Origin: Fischerella muscicola PCC 7414
GTDB lineage: Bacteria; Cyanobacteriota; Cyanobacteriia; Cyanobacteriales; Nostocaceae
Reading direction: 5' to 3'
Length of the DNA: 62,439 nt
NCBI RefSeq assembly: GCF_000317205.1
Contig: NZ_AJLK01000113.1
Coordinates: 1-62,439, forward strand
The notes under the pieces are model-generated. The model was not told the origin of the DNA and did no database searches. It worked only from the letters and a program-made list of their open reading frames with translations. Both the position numbers and the translations under genes were made by a program. Below are positions 1 to 8,134 of the stretch, one piece after another (position 1 is the stretch's first letter; each line of letters opens with the position of its first letter).

Positions 1-53
1 AAAAAATGTTTAAATAGCCGTAGTTAAAACTGACGTGGTGACTCGGAAATGGT

Positions 54-401
54 ATGAACTACGAAACTGCTTGCAAATTTCTCATAGACCAAACAATCAC
101 CTCTGAAGAAAACTCGGATGCGCTACTAAGCCGCTTGCAGCAGGGAAAACCACCAGTTCCTGGTCAGATTACCTCAACTTTACTGGCGTTGAAGGTGGTG
201 TTTGAAGGTCTCAGAGAAGCCACTACTATTGAACGAGAACTCGCCTACGCTTTATATCTACTCACCATCAAAACTCAAATGCTATTTGCAGCAGGACGCA
301 AAGCAGGGGTTGAGTGGCCCCCCCTGCTAAAAGAAGATTTATTGAGAATAGCGATCGCTACTGAAAGTATCTTTTCTGGTAACTGGCAAAATTTACATTA
401 A
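54..401 (+). CDS. Conserved hypothetical protein, small and helical
   Basis: This encodes a 115-residue soluble protein with no signal peptide or membrane segment. It looks mostly helical: a short N-terminal helix, a 'RLQQGKPPVPGQ' linker, then two long helices with a conserved-looking 'AGRKAGVEWPPLLKEDLLR' stretch. I recognise the overall look of a small protein common in cyanobacteria, sometimes labelled with enzyme names I cannot support here, so I assign no function. The ATG at 54 is the first in frame and the gene stands alone. A run of TTGATTG/CAACCAACCAAC-type low-complexity repeat follows its stop. Confidence 0.75.
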   Translation: MNYETACKFLIDQTITSEENSDALLSRLQQGKPPVPGQITSTLLALKVVFEGLREATTIERELAYALYLLTIKTQMLFAAGRKAGVEWPPLLKEDLLRIAIATESIFSGNWQNLH

Positions 402-465
402 TTTAGTCGGTGGTTGCTAGTTGATTGCTGTTTGCAACAATTAACAACCAACCAACAACTAACTA

Positions 466-1077
466 CTATCTACTTTTCAACTGCGCTTCTAGTTTATCCA
501 AATCAGATTTGAGTAAAACAGTCATTTGACCGGTAAAAGCCTTGCCGTTTTTAGGTTGGGCAATTTCTACCCAGTATGCGTAGCGATCGCCCACACGTAG
601 TTCTCCCCGCAAAGCTTCCCGGATGGGAGTTTTGGCAAAACGAGCGGAGTTAACGGTACTTTGACTAGGATATTCGTAAACTACCTGAGCGCGTTTAAAG
701 TCTTGGTAAATATCCAAGCCATATACTACTCGCAATGAATCTTCCAAGCGAGCAAAACTCATGCCATTAATGGCATCATACATGCTCAGTCTCTCACTAC
801 GAATGCGACTGCGGTCTTTGATAAACTCCACTTTTCCAGGAGCAAATACCGATGCTTGAAAAGTGAATCGCTGGGCTGCTGTATCGCTTTTCTGTATAAA
901 AAATTTCTCGTTAACATTGGGGCGCAGGGTAGGGTGTGCTTGAATCCAAGCACCAACTTCTTCTGTCGTTTGCCCTGGTAAAGCCTTGGCTTGGTGAGCA
1001 AAAAATATTCCCTCACAAATATAGGGAACGAGAGAAAAAGGCAGTATGAAAATTTTCAGCAGGGAGTTTTTTAGCAT
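466..1077 (-). CDS. Exported protein of unknown function
   Basis: This is a 203-residue protein. Its N-terminal hydrophobic stretch (about residues 3-32, preceded by Lys, ending near 'HQAKALPG') looks like a signal peptide, so export to the periplasm or thylakoid lumen is likely. The mature part is rich in charged residues and has beta-strand patterns, e.g. 'DRYAYWVEIAQ' and 'FTGQMTVLLKSDLDKLEAQL', the latter probably a C-terminal helix. I do not recognise a named domain. The gene is convergent with the preceding small gene and has its own spacing to the dehydrogenase upstream. An internal HIP1 site gives composition like its neighbours. Confidence 0.75.
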   Translation of the reverse strand: MLKNSLLKIFILPFSLVPYICEGIFFAHQAKALPGQTTEEVGAWIQAHPTLRPNVNEKFFIQKSDTAAQRFTFQASVFAPGKVEFIKDRSRIRSERLSMYDAINGMSFARLEDSLRVVYGLDIYQDFKRAQVVYEYPSQSTVNSARFAKTPIREALRGELRVGDRYAYWVEIAQPKNGKAFTGQMTVLLKSDLDKLEAQLKSR

Positions 1078-1151
1078 TTCTTTATACCAACCTTTATTAA
1101 AAGGAGTGATTTTATTTTTCCCCTACTGCCTTGATTTATTTATAAGTAATC

Positions 1152-2180
1152 CTACGGAATCATTGCGACTTTAATCACTTTGCGCGATCGCATATCACAA
1201 AACACAGCTTCTAAATCTTGTAATGGACGCTGTTCACTAATTAGTAACTCAAAAGGAATTCTGCGACTCGCAATCAGTGATAAGGCCGCTCTGACAAACT
1301 CAGGGGTATTATGAAATACTCCCTTGAGGGTAAGTTCACTGTAGTGGAGTTGTTCTGTGTTGACGGTGATTGTCGTGTCTCGTGGACAACCGCCGAATAA
1401 ATTCACAGTTGCACCAGGACGGGCGCAGGCGATCGCTGTTTCCCAAACACTGGGTAGACCTGTTGCTTCAATGACTACATCTGCACCCCACCCATCTGTA
1501 AATTCCTTGACTACGGTAGGTATATCTGGTAACTGTCGATAATTAAACGTCTGGGCTGCACCAAGTTTTTGACCAATTTCTAGCCTGTCGTCATTACCGC
1601 CGAATAGCAGTACTTCCGCCGCTAAATCATGAGCTAACTTAGCGACAAACATCAGCCCGATCGCCCCATCTCCCAAAACTACTACCCGATCTCCAGGCTT
1701 GACGTTGGAACGAGCTGCCCCATGTAGGACGCAAGCTAATGGTTCTGTCATTGCTGCCAATTCATAAGGTAAATCTTCTGGTATTGGCAATAAATTATGC
1801 TTTACAATCGGCGCAGGAATTCTGAGATATTCTGCAAAAGTACCATTATTCCATGTCAAATTTGGACACAGAGAAAACTCTTGATGTTGACAAAAAAAAC
1901 AATTCATGCATGGAGCCGAATTATTAGCAACCACGCGATCGCCTATTTGCCAACCTGTGACACCTTCACCTATAGCCACAATTTGCCCAGCAGCCTCATG
2001 ACCAAAGAGAGTAGGAGGTTTCAGCATCTTGGCATGACCGCCGCGACGCCACACTTTTAAATCTGTACCACAAGTTGTCGCCGCTCCCACTTGGATCACT
2101 ACTTCTCCTTTTTTGGGAGTAGGGTCAGGAACTTTTTCCAAGCGTAAATTTTCTTTACCGTAAAGTAAGGCTGCTAGCAC
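1152..2180 (-). CDS. Zinc-dependent medium-chain alcohol/polyol dehydrogenase
   Basis: This 342-residue member of the MDR zinc-dehydrogenase superfamily resembles sorbitol or threonine dehydrogenases. The N-terminal GroES-like domain carries the catalytic zinc ligands in 'TTCGTDLK' and 'FGHEAAG'. The structural-zinc loop has four cysteines ('APCMNCFFCQHQEFSLC'). The Rossmann domain begins at 'VVVLGDGAIGLM', a GxGxxG variant, and should bind NAD(P)H. Length is normal for the family. It would oxidise an alcohol or polyol to an aldehyde or ketone; the substrate cannot be read from sequence. The start 'MLAALLYGKENL' sits directly at the conserved first strand. It appears monocistronic. Confidence 0.88.
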   Translation of the reverse strand: MLAALLYGKENLRLEKVPDPTPKKGEVVIQVGAATTCGTDLKVWRRGGHAKMLKPPTLFGHEAAGQIVAIGEGVTGWQIGDRVVANNSAPCMNCFFCQHQEFSLCPNLTWNNGTFAEYLRIPAPIVKHNLLPIPEDLPYELAAMTEPLACVLHGAARSNVKPGDRVVVLGDGAIGLMFVAKLAHDLAAEVLLFGGNDDRLEIGQKLGAAQTFNYRQLPDIPTVVKEFTDGWGADVVIEATGLPSVWETAIACARPGATVNLFGGCPRDTTITVNTEQLHYSELTLKGVFHNTPEFVRAALSLIASRRIPFELLISEQRPLQDLEAVFCDMRSRKVIKVAMIP

Positions 2181-2186
2181 AGCTTA

Positions 2187-2290
2187 TAACCCACTAATAA
2201 GCTCCAACTGATTTTATCAAAATCAGGTTGACACCTACTGGTTTATCACATTAATTCTGATGGGTTATAGATCCCCGACTTCTTAAAAAG
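2187..2290. repeat. Inverted-repeat-bounded segment plus half of a palindromic repeat
   Basis: TATAACCCA (2187-2195) and its reverse complement TGGGTTATA (2261-2269) bound an 83-bp segment with no coding signal. It runs directly into AGATCCCCGACTTCTTAAAA (from 2269), which is one arm of the 32-33 bp palindrome found whole at 46590-46621 and 62367-62399. Here the second arm is missing and the sequence continues straight into the truncated PNPOx-like gene. I read this as a small repeat element or rearrangement scar. It has no transposase and its mobility is unproven. Confidence 0.55.
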
Positions 2291-2684
2291 CGTGTAGTGC
2301 TGCTAGCTTTTCTTCAGAACTTTCTACAGTTGTTGCTGTACCAAATATTACTACTGACCTATAGTTCATCGAGTGATGAAAAGCAGACCGCGCCAGTACT
2401 AGTCCATCAAGTAGCGTCACAGTAACGCAGACTTCGATGGCATTTTGGAGCGATCGCAACATTCTACTTGCAGGAGAACCATGAATATAAAGTTTGTCTC
2501 CCACTCTGCCATAAGCTGTAGGAATCACAAATGGTTGATTATCTACACCAAACCCGACATGGCACACCAAACCTTCATCTAAAATGTCATAGATGACTTG
2601 ACGTTCGTACTGTCCACGTTGGGGAACGCGCCTGATTTTGGTGCGTTGCGTCACAGGCAACACATGTTCACTACTATTACTCAT
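2283..2684 (-). pseudogene. C-terminally truncated PNPOx-like flavin-nucleotide-binding protein
   Basis: The frame encodes about 133 residues of the pyridoxamine-5'-phosphate-oxidase-like split-barrel family (the NimA-like flavin-nucleotide-binding group). Segments such as 'CHVGFGVDNQPFVIPTAYGR', 'YIHGSPASRMLRSL' and 'DGLVLARSAFHHSMNYRS' are characteristic. Members of this group are normally about 210-230 residues. This one stops right after 'EEKLAALHAF', inside the half palindrome at 2269-2290, so roughly the last 80-90 residues are missing. No remainder is visible downstream. The ATG at 2684 fits the family start better than an upstream TTG at 2690. It is divergent from a MocR regulator, the usual arrangement for a regulated target. 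The conserved barrel could still fold, but I treat the gene as broken. Confidence 0.75.
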
Positions 2685-2729
2685 AATCAAAAGCTTGTTT
2701 CTATTGCGTATACTGTCAGCTTAATTGTG

Positions 2730-2780
2730 CAAGTGGTCTACTACAAGAGCCACTTTTGTGTTGTAACATCAGTCCACTTG
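2730..2780. promoter_or_regulatory. Candidate MocR operator in the divergent promoter region
   Basis: The gap between the truncated PNPOx-like gene and the MocR gene holds three copies of a short motif: AAGTGG at 2731, and its complement CCACTT at 2750 and 2774. Clusters of direct and inverted half-sites just upstream of the regulator gene are typical of MocR/PdxR-type autoregulation. The motif positions are seen directly; binding is inferred. Confidence 0.5.
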
Positions 2781-2802
2781 GATGTTATACAAAACTAGAA
2801 GT

Positions 2803-4266
2803 ATGGATTTAGCGATCGCACTCGACAGCAATATAGACGTGCCATTACATCAGCAGTTATACGAGGAAATACGTCAAGCAATTCTCCACGGGCGCCTGCT
2901 ACCCAATCAACGCATTCCATCCACGCGAAAGCTTTCCAAGTCCTTGGGTATTTCTCGTACTACGGTTACTACTTGCTACGAGCAACTTCTCAGTGAAGGT
3001 TACATCAAAACTATTGTTGGTTCTGGCACATATATCTGCGACCAACTCCCCGACGATCTGCTAAATTCCACACCGATTGAGTCTTACTATAAGCAGACTT
3101 TTGAGCAAAGACCACTATCTAAGTATGCCGTCCGTTTGATGGAAAATGATGTATTTATAACTACGGAACCTGATGCCCCTATTAACTTCCGCTATGGGCG
3201 ACCTGCTTTGGAATTATTTCCAATGCAACTGTGGCGGAAATTATTGTCTCATCACTGTCGCTCCCATTGTCATTGCTTAGATTATGCGACAGACGCCTTG
3301 GGATATCAACCACTACGGGAAGCGATCGCTCGTTACCTGTCCCAGTCCCGTGCAGTGCAATGTGAACCTGAACAAGTGATGATTACTAATGGCACTCAGC
3401 AAGCTTTATATTTGGTGATGCGCTTGTTAATCGATCCTGGTGATGCTATTGCTTTAGAAGATCCTGGTTATCTGAGCGCACGCCGTATCTTTCTCACACA
3501 AGGTGCAAAGCTTTTGCCAGTACCTGTGGATGATTCAGGCTTGGTAGTTAGGGAGTTAGGGAACTATAGGGGTGAAGACATTAAGCTTGTTTATGTGACT
3601 CCTTCTCACCAGTTTCCCACAGGAGCAATACTTTCGTTGTCTCGGCGACTAGAGCTACTGGCTTGGGCCCACTCGCATGGGGCTATGATTATTGAGGATG
3701 ATTATGACAGTGAATATCGCTATGGTGACAGACCAATACCAGCCCTACAAGGCTTGGATAAAAGCGATTGTGTGCTGTATATAGGTACTTTCTCCAAGGT
3801 ACTGTTTCCTTCACTGCGGATTGGTTACTTAGTCTTACCCAAAAGTTTATTAGCAATATTTGCCAGTGCTAAGTGGTTGAACGATAGACACTTATCATTG
3901 TTGGAACAGTGTGTTTTGACTGATTTTATTGAGTCAGGGCATTTAGAAAGACATATTAGAAAAATGCGTAAGCACTATGATCAGTGTCGCCAAGTATTGG
4001 TACAAGCATTAAGCGATCGCTTTGGGGAACGAGTAACAATTTTAGGCGAGAAGGCTGGACTTCATTTAATGGTGAAACTACACACGCAACTTACGGATGA
4101 GGAGATTATTGAGGGTGCCGCATCCTTGGGTGTGGGGATGATGTCTGCTCAACCCCATTATCTGCAAGATAATAGCACAGGCGAATTTATTTTTGGTTAT
4201 TCAGAACTAACATCACAACAAATTCAAGAGGGAATTTGCAGATTAGCTAAAGTTATTGTTGCATAG
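2803..4266 (+). CDS. MocR/PdxR-type GntR regulator with aminotransferase domain
   Basis: This fusion regulator has about 487 residues. Residues about 10-75 form a GntR winged helix ('RIPSTRKLSKSLGISRTTV' is the recognition region). A linker follows, then a fold-type I aminotransferase domain with the PLP-binding lysine in 'GTFSKVLFPSLRIGYLV' and 'EDDYDSEYRY' upstream. Family members use PLP as an effector and control vitamin B6, GABA or taurine genes. The gene is divergent from a truncated PNPOx-like gene, its likely original target. A longer start at 2782 is possible, but ATG 2803 ('MDLAIALD') fits the family better and leaves the operator region clear. Confidence 0.92.
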   Translation: MDLAIALDSNIDVPLHQQLYEEIRQAILHGRLLPNQRIPSTRKLSKSLGISRTTVTTCYEQLLSEGYIKTIVGSGTYICDQLPDDLLNSTPIESYYKQTFEQRPLSKYAVRLMENDVFITTEPDAPINFRYGRPALELFPMQLWRKLLSHHCRSHCHCLDYATDALGYQPLREAIARYLSQSRAVQCEPEQVMITNGTQQALYLVMRLLIDPGDAIALEDPGYLSARRIFLTQGAKLLPVPVDDSGLVVRELGNYRGEDIKLVYVTPSHQFPTGAILSLSRRLELLAWAHSHGAMIIEDDYDSEYRYGDRPIPALQGLDKSDCVLYIGTFSKVLFPSLRIGYLVLPKSLLAIFASAKWLNDRHLSLLEQCVLTDFIESGHLERHIRKMRKHYDQCRQVLVQALSDRFGERVTILGEKAGLHLMVKLHTQLTDEEIIEGAASLGVGMMSAQPHYLQDNSTGEFIFGYSELTSQQIQEGICRLAKVIVA

Positions 4267-4373
4267 TTCATTGCTTTAATTGTGAGACTGATTGTTAGGA
4301 AAAAGGTAGACGCGCTCAATGCCCGTATCAGTCCAGTACTCTGTCAATTTTGCTATGAGGTATGCTTACCTAA

Positions 4374-4408
4374 TAAGCGCTTTAGCACTAAAGCGCTTAC
4401 TACAAACC
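4374..4408. repeat. Hairpin repeat ending in ACTACAAAC
   Basis: TAAGCGCTTTAG (4374-4385) and CTAAAGCGCTTA (4388-4399) form a perfect 12-bp inverted repeat, followed by CTACAAACC. Related hairpins ending in ACTACAAAC occur at 8100-8128 and 48597-48619, so this is a dispersed repeat family. It lies between two convergent genes and could double as a bidirectional transcription end, but it has no clear T-tract. Confidence 0.6.
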
Positions 4409-4437
4409 TATAAATTCAAACTTGATGAAGCAGTAAT

Positions 4438-4884
4438 TTACTTACCTAAAGATGCATAGCCAAAAGTTGTATTGAACTGACGACACCAAATTGCCACAGA
4501 TTCATAATCTACAAGCTTTACATCATTAGGAATAGTGTAGCGTTGATTCCCACTTGTCTTTTGTAAACGAGCAATTTTGAGATAATCTTTTTCTTGAATA
4601 CCAGATGTAGGAACTGTATCATTGCGGTACAAGATTACGAATAAGTCAGGACCTTTGCTAGTTTTGAAATTTTCATTGAATTCTAAATAACGCTTGCCAT
4701 TCTCTGTTACAACTTTAACAGTTCCTTGAGTAGCATATTCCCCAGTAACAAAGCTTCCTGGTTGAGCGTTGGTTCTAGCTATCGGCTGGGCTTCATTAAT
4801 CGGCTGCTTAGAATTTACATCTGTTGTACAACCTACGGTCAATAGAGTAAAAATACTTATAATTGCTAAAATTTTGAATTTCAT
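4438..4884 (-). CDS. DM13-domain lipoprotein
   Basis: This encodes about 148 residues from the ATG at 4884 ('MKFKILAII'). A lipoprotein signal peptide ends in the lipobox 'LLTVGC'. The rest is a DM13 domain, recognisable by 'GSFVTGEY', 'GPDLFVILY' and the C-terminal 'VAIWCRQFNTTFGYASL' with its conserved cysteine. DM13 domains are proposed to take part in redox or electron-transfer chemistry, often linked to cell-surface hydroxylation systems. The protein is probably anchored in the plasma or outer membrane facing the periplasm. An in-frame start 12 codons upstream would put extra residues before the signal peptide and is less likely. Confidence 0.88.
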   Translation of the reverse strand: MKFKILAIISIFTLLTVGCTTDVNSKQPINEAQPIARTNAQPGSFVTGEYATQGTVKVVTENGKRYLEFNENFKTSKGPDLFVILYRNDTVPTSGIQEKDYLKIARLQKTSGNQRYTIPNDVKLVDYESVAIWCRQFNTTFGYASLGK

Positions 4885-5118
4885 AGCTATGGTACTCTCT
4901 ATATTTATTAATAATTCCAATCAAGTAGCTGACATTACGGAAAACTTTAATTTCATCTAAAATTTTTTATTATTTCTAATGATTTGAGTAGCCATGACAA
5001 ATTATGTACACCAAAATGAATTGAAAAACCTCACAAGAATAACCTCTCTCTGTAGTCAAGAAAAGTAGCTGCGACTTTTAGCTGCCTGGTGTAGGATATA
5101 AGCTGTGTTACTATCGTC

Positions 5119-6684
5119 TCATTTTGATAATTTCCATAGAGAAGAATATTCACCGTGGTAAATAATACTAATATTCATTTGATATTTTTTTTCTATTCTT
5201 TTGCGTAATGTATCAGAAGGATTTAATAAAAATATATTAGAGTAATTTTTAGAAAATTTTGGAATATTATTACCTTGTACTAATAAAAATAGAACGTTTT
5301 GTTCAACTAAAGAACTAAGAGTCAGTATGCTTATAGAATTATTACCTGCATCACTACTAATTAAAAGTGGGCGGGGAGCTTGATTAATAATATTGGCTAT
5401 TTCTAGGTGGTTATTACCACTAAATTTACTCCACCAAGTATAAGATTGAGAATATAAAGTATCAGAAAATAACCCAACTATTATTAACACTGCTAATATA
5501 GTCTGCCAAGTTTTTTGTCGGGAAATACTGCCATTATATAGCTGGATTGCCAGGAGATAAGCCACCGCTATTTGTACGCCTAAGTAATAGGGTATTATAT
5601 CTAATTGGCGAAACGAAACTAACAGAGGTATTGTTGGTATTGAAATTAAGCTTGTAATAAATAACCAAGTTTTTTCATGATTTGTACGCCAAAGGCAATA
5701 AAGTGCATATCCAACTAAAGCAAAAAATATTGGCGTTACTACTATCAAACTTAAAGGCTTAAGCCAATTAAAATTTACATCAATAAAAATATGATTTGTC
5801 TGTATTAACCAATATACAATTGAATTAGGAAAAGATAAAGTTTGAATTTTAGCCTCAGTAGAAAATAAAACGGAAGATTGGTTAGCAAGTATGACCAATA
5901 TCCAAGGCGAAAAAATAAAAAATCCTAATAATGATGATATTAAAAACCTTTGAAATATTTGATTCCAGCGAAATTTGGCAATTGCAATTACATAACACAG
6001 ATGAGTAATAGCTACAAAACCACTTAATAAAAATGTGTATAAACTAAGAACTAATGTAAATGTATAAATCCCCCAATTCAATATATAAGACTCTTCTTTT
6101 AGCTGGGTTGATTCTAGCCGCAATACTCTAAGTAAAGCTGCGCTAGATAGTAATATAGTCACTTCCCATAGAATATATTCCTGTGCTTCTTGAGCATAGA
6201 TAATTTGTATAGGAGAGATAGCCAGAAGTGCGATCGCTATCCCAGGTAGTGATAAAGGCACCTTAAATAATTCTCGACACAACCAATAAGCACAAGGAAA
6301 TACTGATAAACTAATTACAGCAGATAAGCTTCTAATTGTGGTTATCGAGTCGCCAAAAAATTGTACCCAAAATCTTACTAGTAGATAATACAATGGTGGA
6401 TGTCGTGGATTATCTATTGCCAATGATTTAATAGTATCTCCAAGTTTTTTCTCAGGATTGAGACTCTGAAATTTCGCAAAAGCTTGTTTATCAATTACTC
6501 TACCATTAAAAAGTTGTTGTTTAACTTGGGTAGATGTGTAACCAGAAATACGTAATAAAGTATCAATTTCCCCTGGTGAATAAACTTTTCTATCAAGATT
6601 AACGAAGCGAAAGAATACACCAAATAACAAAAGTACAACAATAAAAAACTGCAACCACCTGGGAGCAAGAATGAGACGCCGCAT
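5119..6684 (-). CDS. Integral-membrane glycosyltransferase family 39-like protein
   Basis: This 521-residue polytopic membrane protein begins with a basic segment and a first membrane helix at about residues 10-27. About ten further hydrophobic segments follow. The loop after the first helix carries 'VNLDRKVYSPGEIDTLLR', and 'NPRHPPLYYLLVRFW' is the pattern of ArnT/PMT-like (GT39/GT-C) transferases, in which an early acidic residue is catalytic. Such enzymes move sugars from polyprenyl-phosphate carriers to acceptors on the outer face of the membrane. The C-terminal 100 residues form a soluble domain. Base composition is more AT-rich than the neighbours. The acceptor is unknown. It stands alone. 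Confidence 0.78.
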   Translation of the reverse strand: MRRLILAPRWLQFFIVVLLLFGVFFRFVNLDRKVYSPGEIDTLLRISGYTSTQVKQQLFNGRVIDKQAFAKFQSLNPEKKLGDTIKSLAIDNPRHPPLYYLLVRFWVQFFGDSITTIRSLSAVISLSVFPCAYWLCRELFKVPLSLPGIAIALLAISPIQIIYAQEAQEYILWEVTILLSSAALLRVLRLESTQLKEESYILNWGIYTFTLVLSLYTFLLSGFVAITHLCYVIAIAKFRWNQIFQRFLISSLLGFFIFSPWILVILANQSSVLFSTEAKIQTLSFPNSIVYWLIQTNHIFIDVNFNWLKPLSLIVVTPIFFALVGYALYCLWRTNHEKTWLFITSLISIPTIPLLVSFRQLDIIPYYLGVQIAVAYLLAIQLYNGSISRQKTWQTILAVLIIVGLFSDTLYSQSYTWWSKFSGNNHLEIANIINQAPRPLLISSDAGNNSISILTLSSLVEQNVLFLLVQGNNIPKFSKNYSNIFLLNPSDTLRKRIEKKYQMNISIIYHGEYSSLWKLSK

Positions 6685-6839
6685 AATTAGGTTTTTCTAA
6701 TAAGTTGTCCAAAACCACCTATTCAATTAAATTATGAGGATGAAGTAATTTTGTATCATCTCTAGTAATTTGATAATGATTACTTCATAATTATCTAGTC
6801 TGAATAAAATTTAGCAAGTCCAAAGTAATCAAGTTAACA

Positions 6840-7256
6840 ATGAACATTAAACGTACATTTTCTGGTGCATCTTGGGAATCTCAGGTAGGCTATTGTCGAG
6901 GCGTTAGAGTCAATAACCATATCTATATTTCCGGGACTGCACCAATTGCTGAAGGGGGTGAAGTCTTTGCCCCTGGGGATGGTTACACACAAGCAAAGCA
7001 TTGTTTGGCAATTATTCAAAAAGCATTACAGGACTTGGGTGCTGACATCAATTCTGTAGTCAGAACTCGGATGTTCGTCACAGATATTAGTCGTTGGGCA
7101 GAATTTGGACGCGCGCATCAAGAAGTTTTTGGTGAGAATCCGCCTGCTACAAGTATGGTAGAAGTAAAATCTCTGATTGATCCGGCAAGTCTTAATAACA
7201 ATGTATCTACTTGGAAATCTAGTAGCACCATTCTCAACAAGACTCTCTTGCCCTAG
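6840..7256 (+). CDS. RidA/YjgF/UK114 family protein with an unusual C-terminus
   Basis: This 138-residue protein belongs to the RidA family. Conserved parts are 'NHIYISGTAP', 'GDGYTQAKHCLAIIQKALQDLGA' and 'VVRTRMFVTDISRWAEFG' with the active-site arginine, followed by 'PPATSMVEVKSLIDPASL'. RidA proteins are small trimeric enzymes that hydrolyse reactive enamine/imine intermediates released by PLP enzymes. In the family the segment after 'LIDP' is normally a last beta-strand of the type 'LVEIEADAV'. Here it is replaced by about 20 unrelated polar residues, and I cannot find the expected strand in another frame. The trimer edge may be altered. Confidence 0.85.
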   Translation: MNIKRTFSGASWESQVGYCRGVRVNNHIYISGTAPIAEGGEVFAPGDGYTQAKHCLAIIQKALQDLGADINSVVRTRMFVTDISRWAEFGRAHQEVFGENPPATSMVEVKSLIDPASLNNNVSTWKSSSTILNKTLLP

Positions 7257-7701
7257 TTCTTGTTATGAGGTTGAATCTGGTAAGGAGGATGGTAAACTGC
7301 TGCCTCCTGCGTAATATGTGAAGTATTAATTTGAACATTTGATTTGTCTGCAAATATGCAACGGGGTAGGTTCAGCTTTATTATCTGTATCCATATTGAA
7401 TGTCTTGCGATCGCAATCTCTGTCCAAAACTACCTGTAATCTCAAGCAAGTATTAGCACATCTTATAAATTTAAGTGGTAAATAAAGTTTTGTTGATGAT
7501 TTGTCGTCGCTAAAAGTTAACTTGGGGTAAGAGATCGGGCTGAAGGGGCGATAAAATACCTTGAAAAGCTTGTGAGGTAAAGAAAGAGTGTAGCAATTTA
7601 TGGTAAAAAAATAGATCAATATCAGAACATAGATAGATGTAAATTCTATGTTTTGGTTTTTATATTACAGATGGTTAATAACCCTATAGGAGACAAAATT
7701 T

Positions 7702-8061
7702 ATGGGTTGGTTAAAAAGACTTTTTGGATTAGAAAAACCACAAAATGCTCAAGTAAATCCTACTCCTCAAGCTATACAACAACAGCCAGCTGCACCTGCT
7801 GCTACTCAGCAAATTGCTCCAGAACGGATGGGATTAAATGGAGAATACGATCAAAGTGGTTTAGCAAAGCGTGTAGCACTTGCATTTGATCAAGATCCTC
7901 AATTGGATGATGTTGATACCCTTTGGGTTGCTCAAACTGGCAGTACTGTTGTGTTAAAGGGTAAAGTTCCCAGCCAAGACATTCTCAACAAAATGGTTTC
8001 TGTGGCGCGAAGCGTGAATGGTGCGGCAGCTGTTGACACCAGTCAAGTTACGATTGGTTAG
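7702..8061 (+). CDS. BON-domain protein
   Basis: This 119-residue protein begins 'MGWLKRLFGLEK', an amphipathic basic segment without a cleavable signal. A Gln/Pro/Ala-rich linker follows (residues about 15-45), then one BON domain (about 50-118: 'LAKRVALAFDQDPQLDDVDTLW', 'GSTVVLKGKVPSQDILNKMV', 'ARSVNGAAAV'). BON domains bind phospholipids or assist outer-membrane and stress proteins. A good Shine-Dalgarno (TAGGAGA) lies 9 nt before the ATG, so the start is secure. It stands alone and is followed by a hairpin of the ACTACAAAC repeat family. Confidence 0.88.
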   Translation: MGWLKRLFGLEKPQNAQVNPTPQAIQQQPAAPAATQQIAPERMGLNGEYDQSGLAKRVALAFDQDPQLDDVDTLWVAQTGSTVVLKGKVPSQDILNKMVSVARSVNGAAAVDTSQVTIG

Positions 8062-8071
8062 TTTATAGTCT

Positions 8072-8128
8072 GGGCTTTAGCGCTTTTAAGATATTATACT
8101 TGAGCGCTGAAGCACTAACTACAAACTA
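8072..8128. repeat. Hairpin repeats of the ACTACAAAC family
   Basis: Downstream of the BON gene, 'GGGCTTTAGCGCTTTTAAG' is followed by 'GAGCGCTGAAGCACTAACTA' and CAAAC. This is a second, imperfect copy of the repeat at 4374-4408. It lies between convergent genes. Confidence 0.45.
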
Positions 8129-8134
8129 AACATG

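Noticed and set aside
7326-7619. Minus-strand frame of 97 residues between RidA and BON genes
   Set aside because: No recognisable domain, AT-rich with scattered Cys and Phe and no Shine-Dalgarno. Coding is possible but unsupported, so I leave it out.
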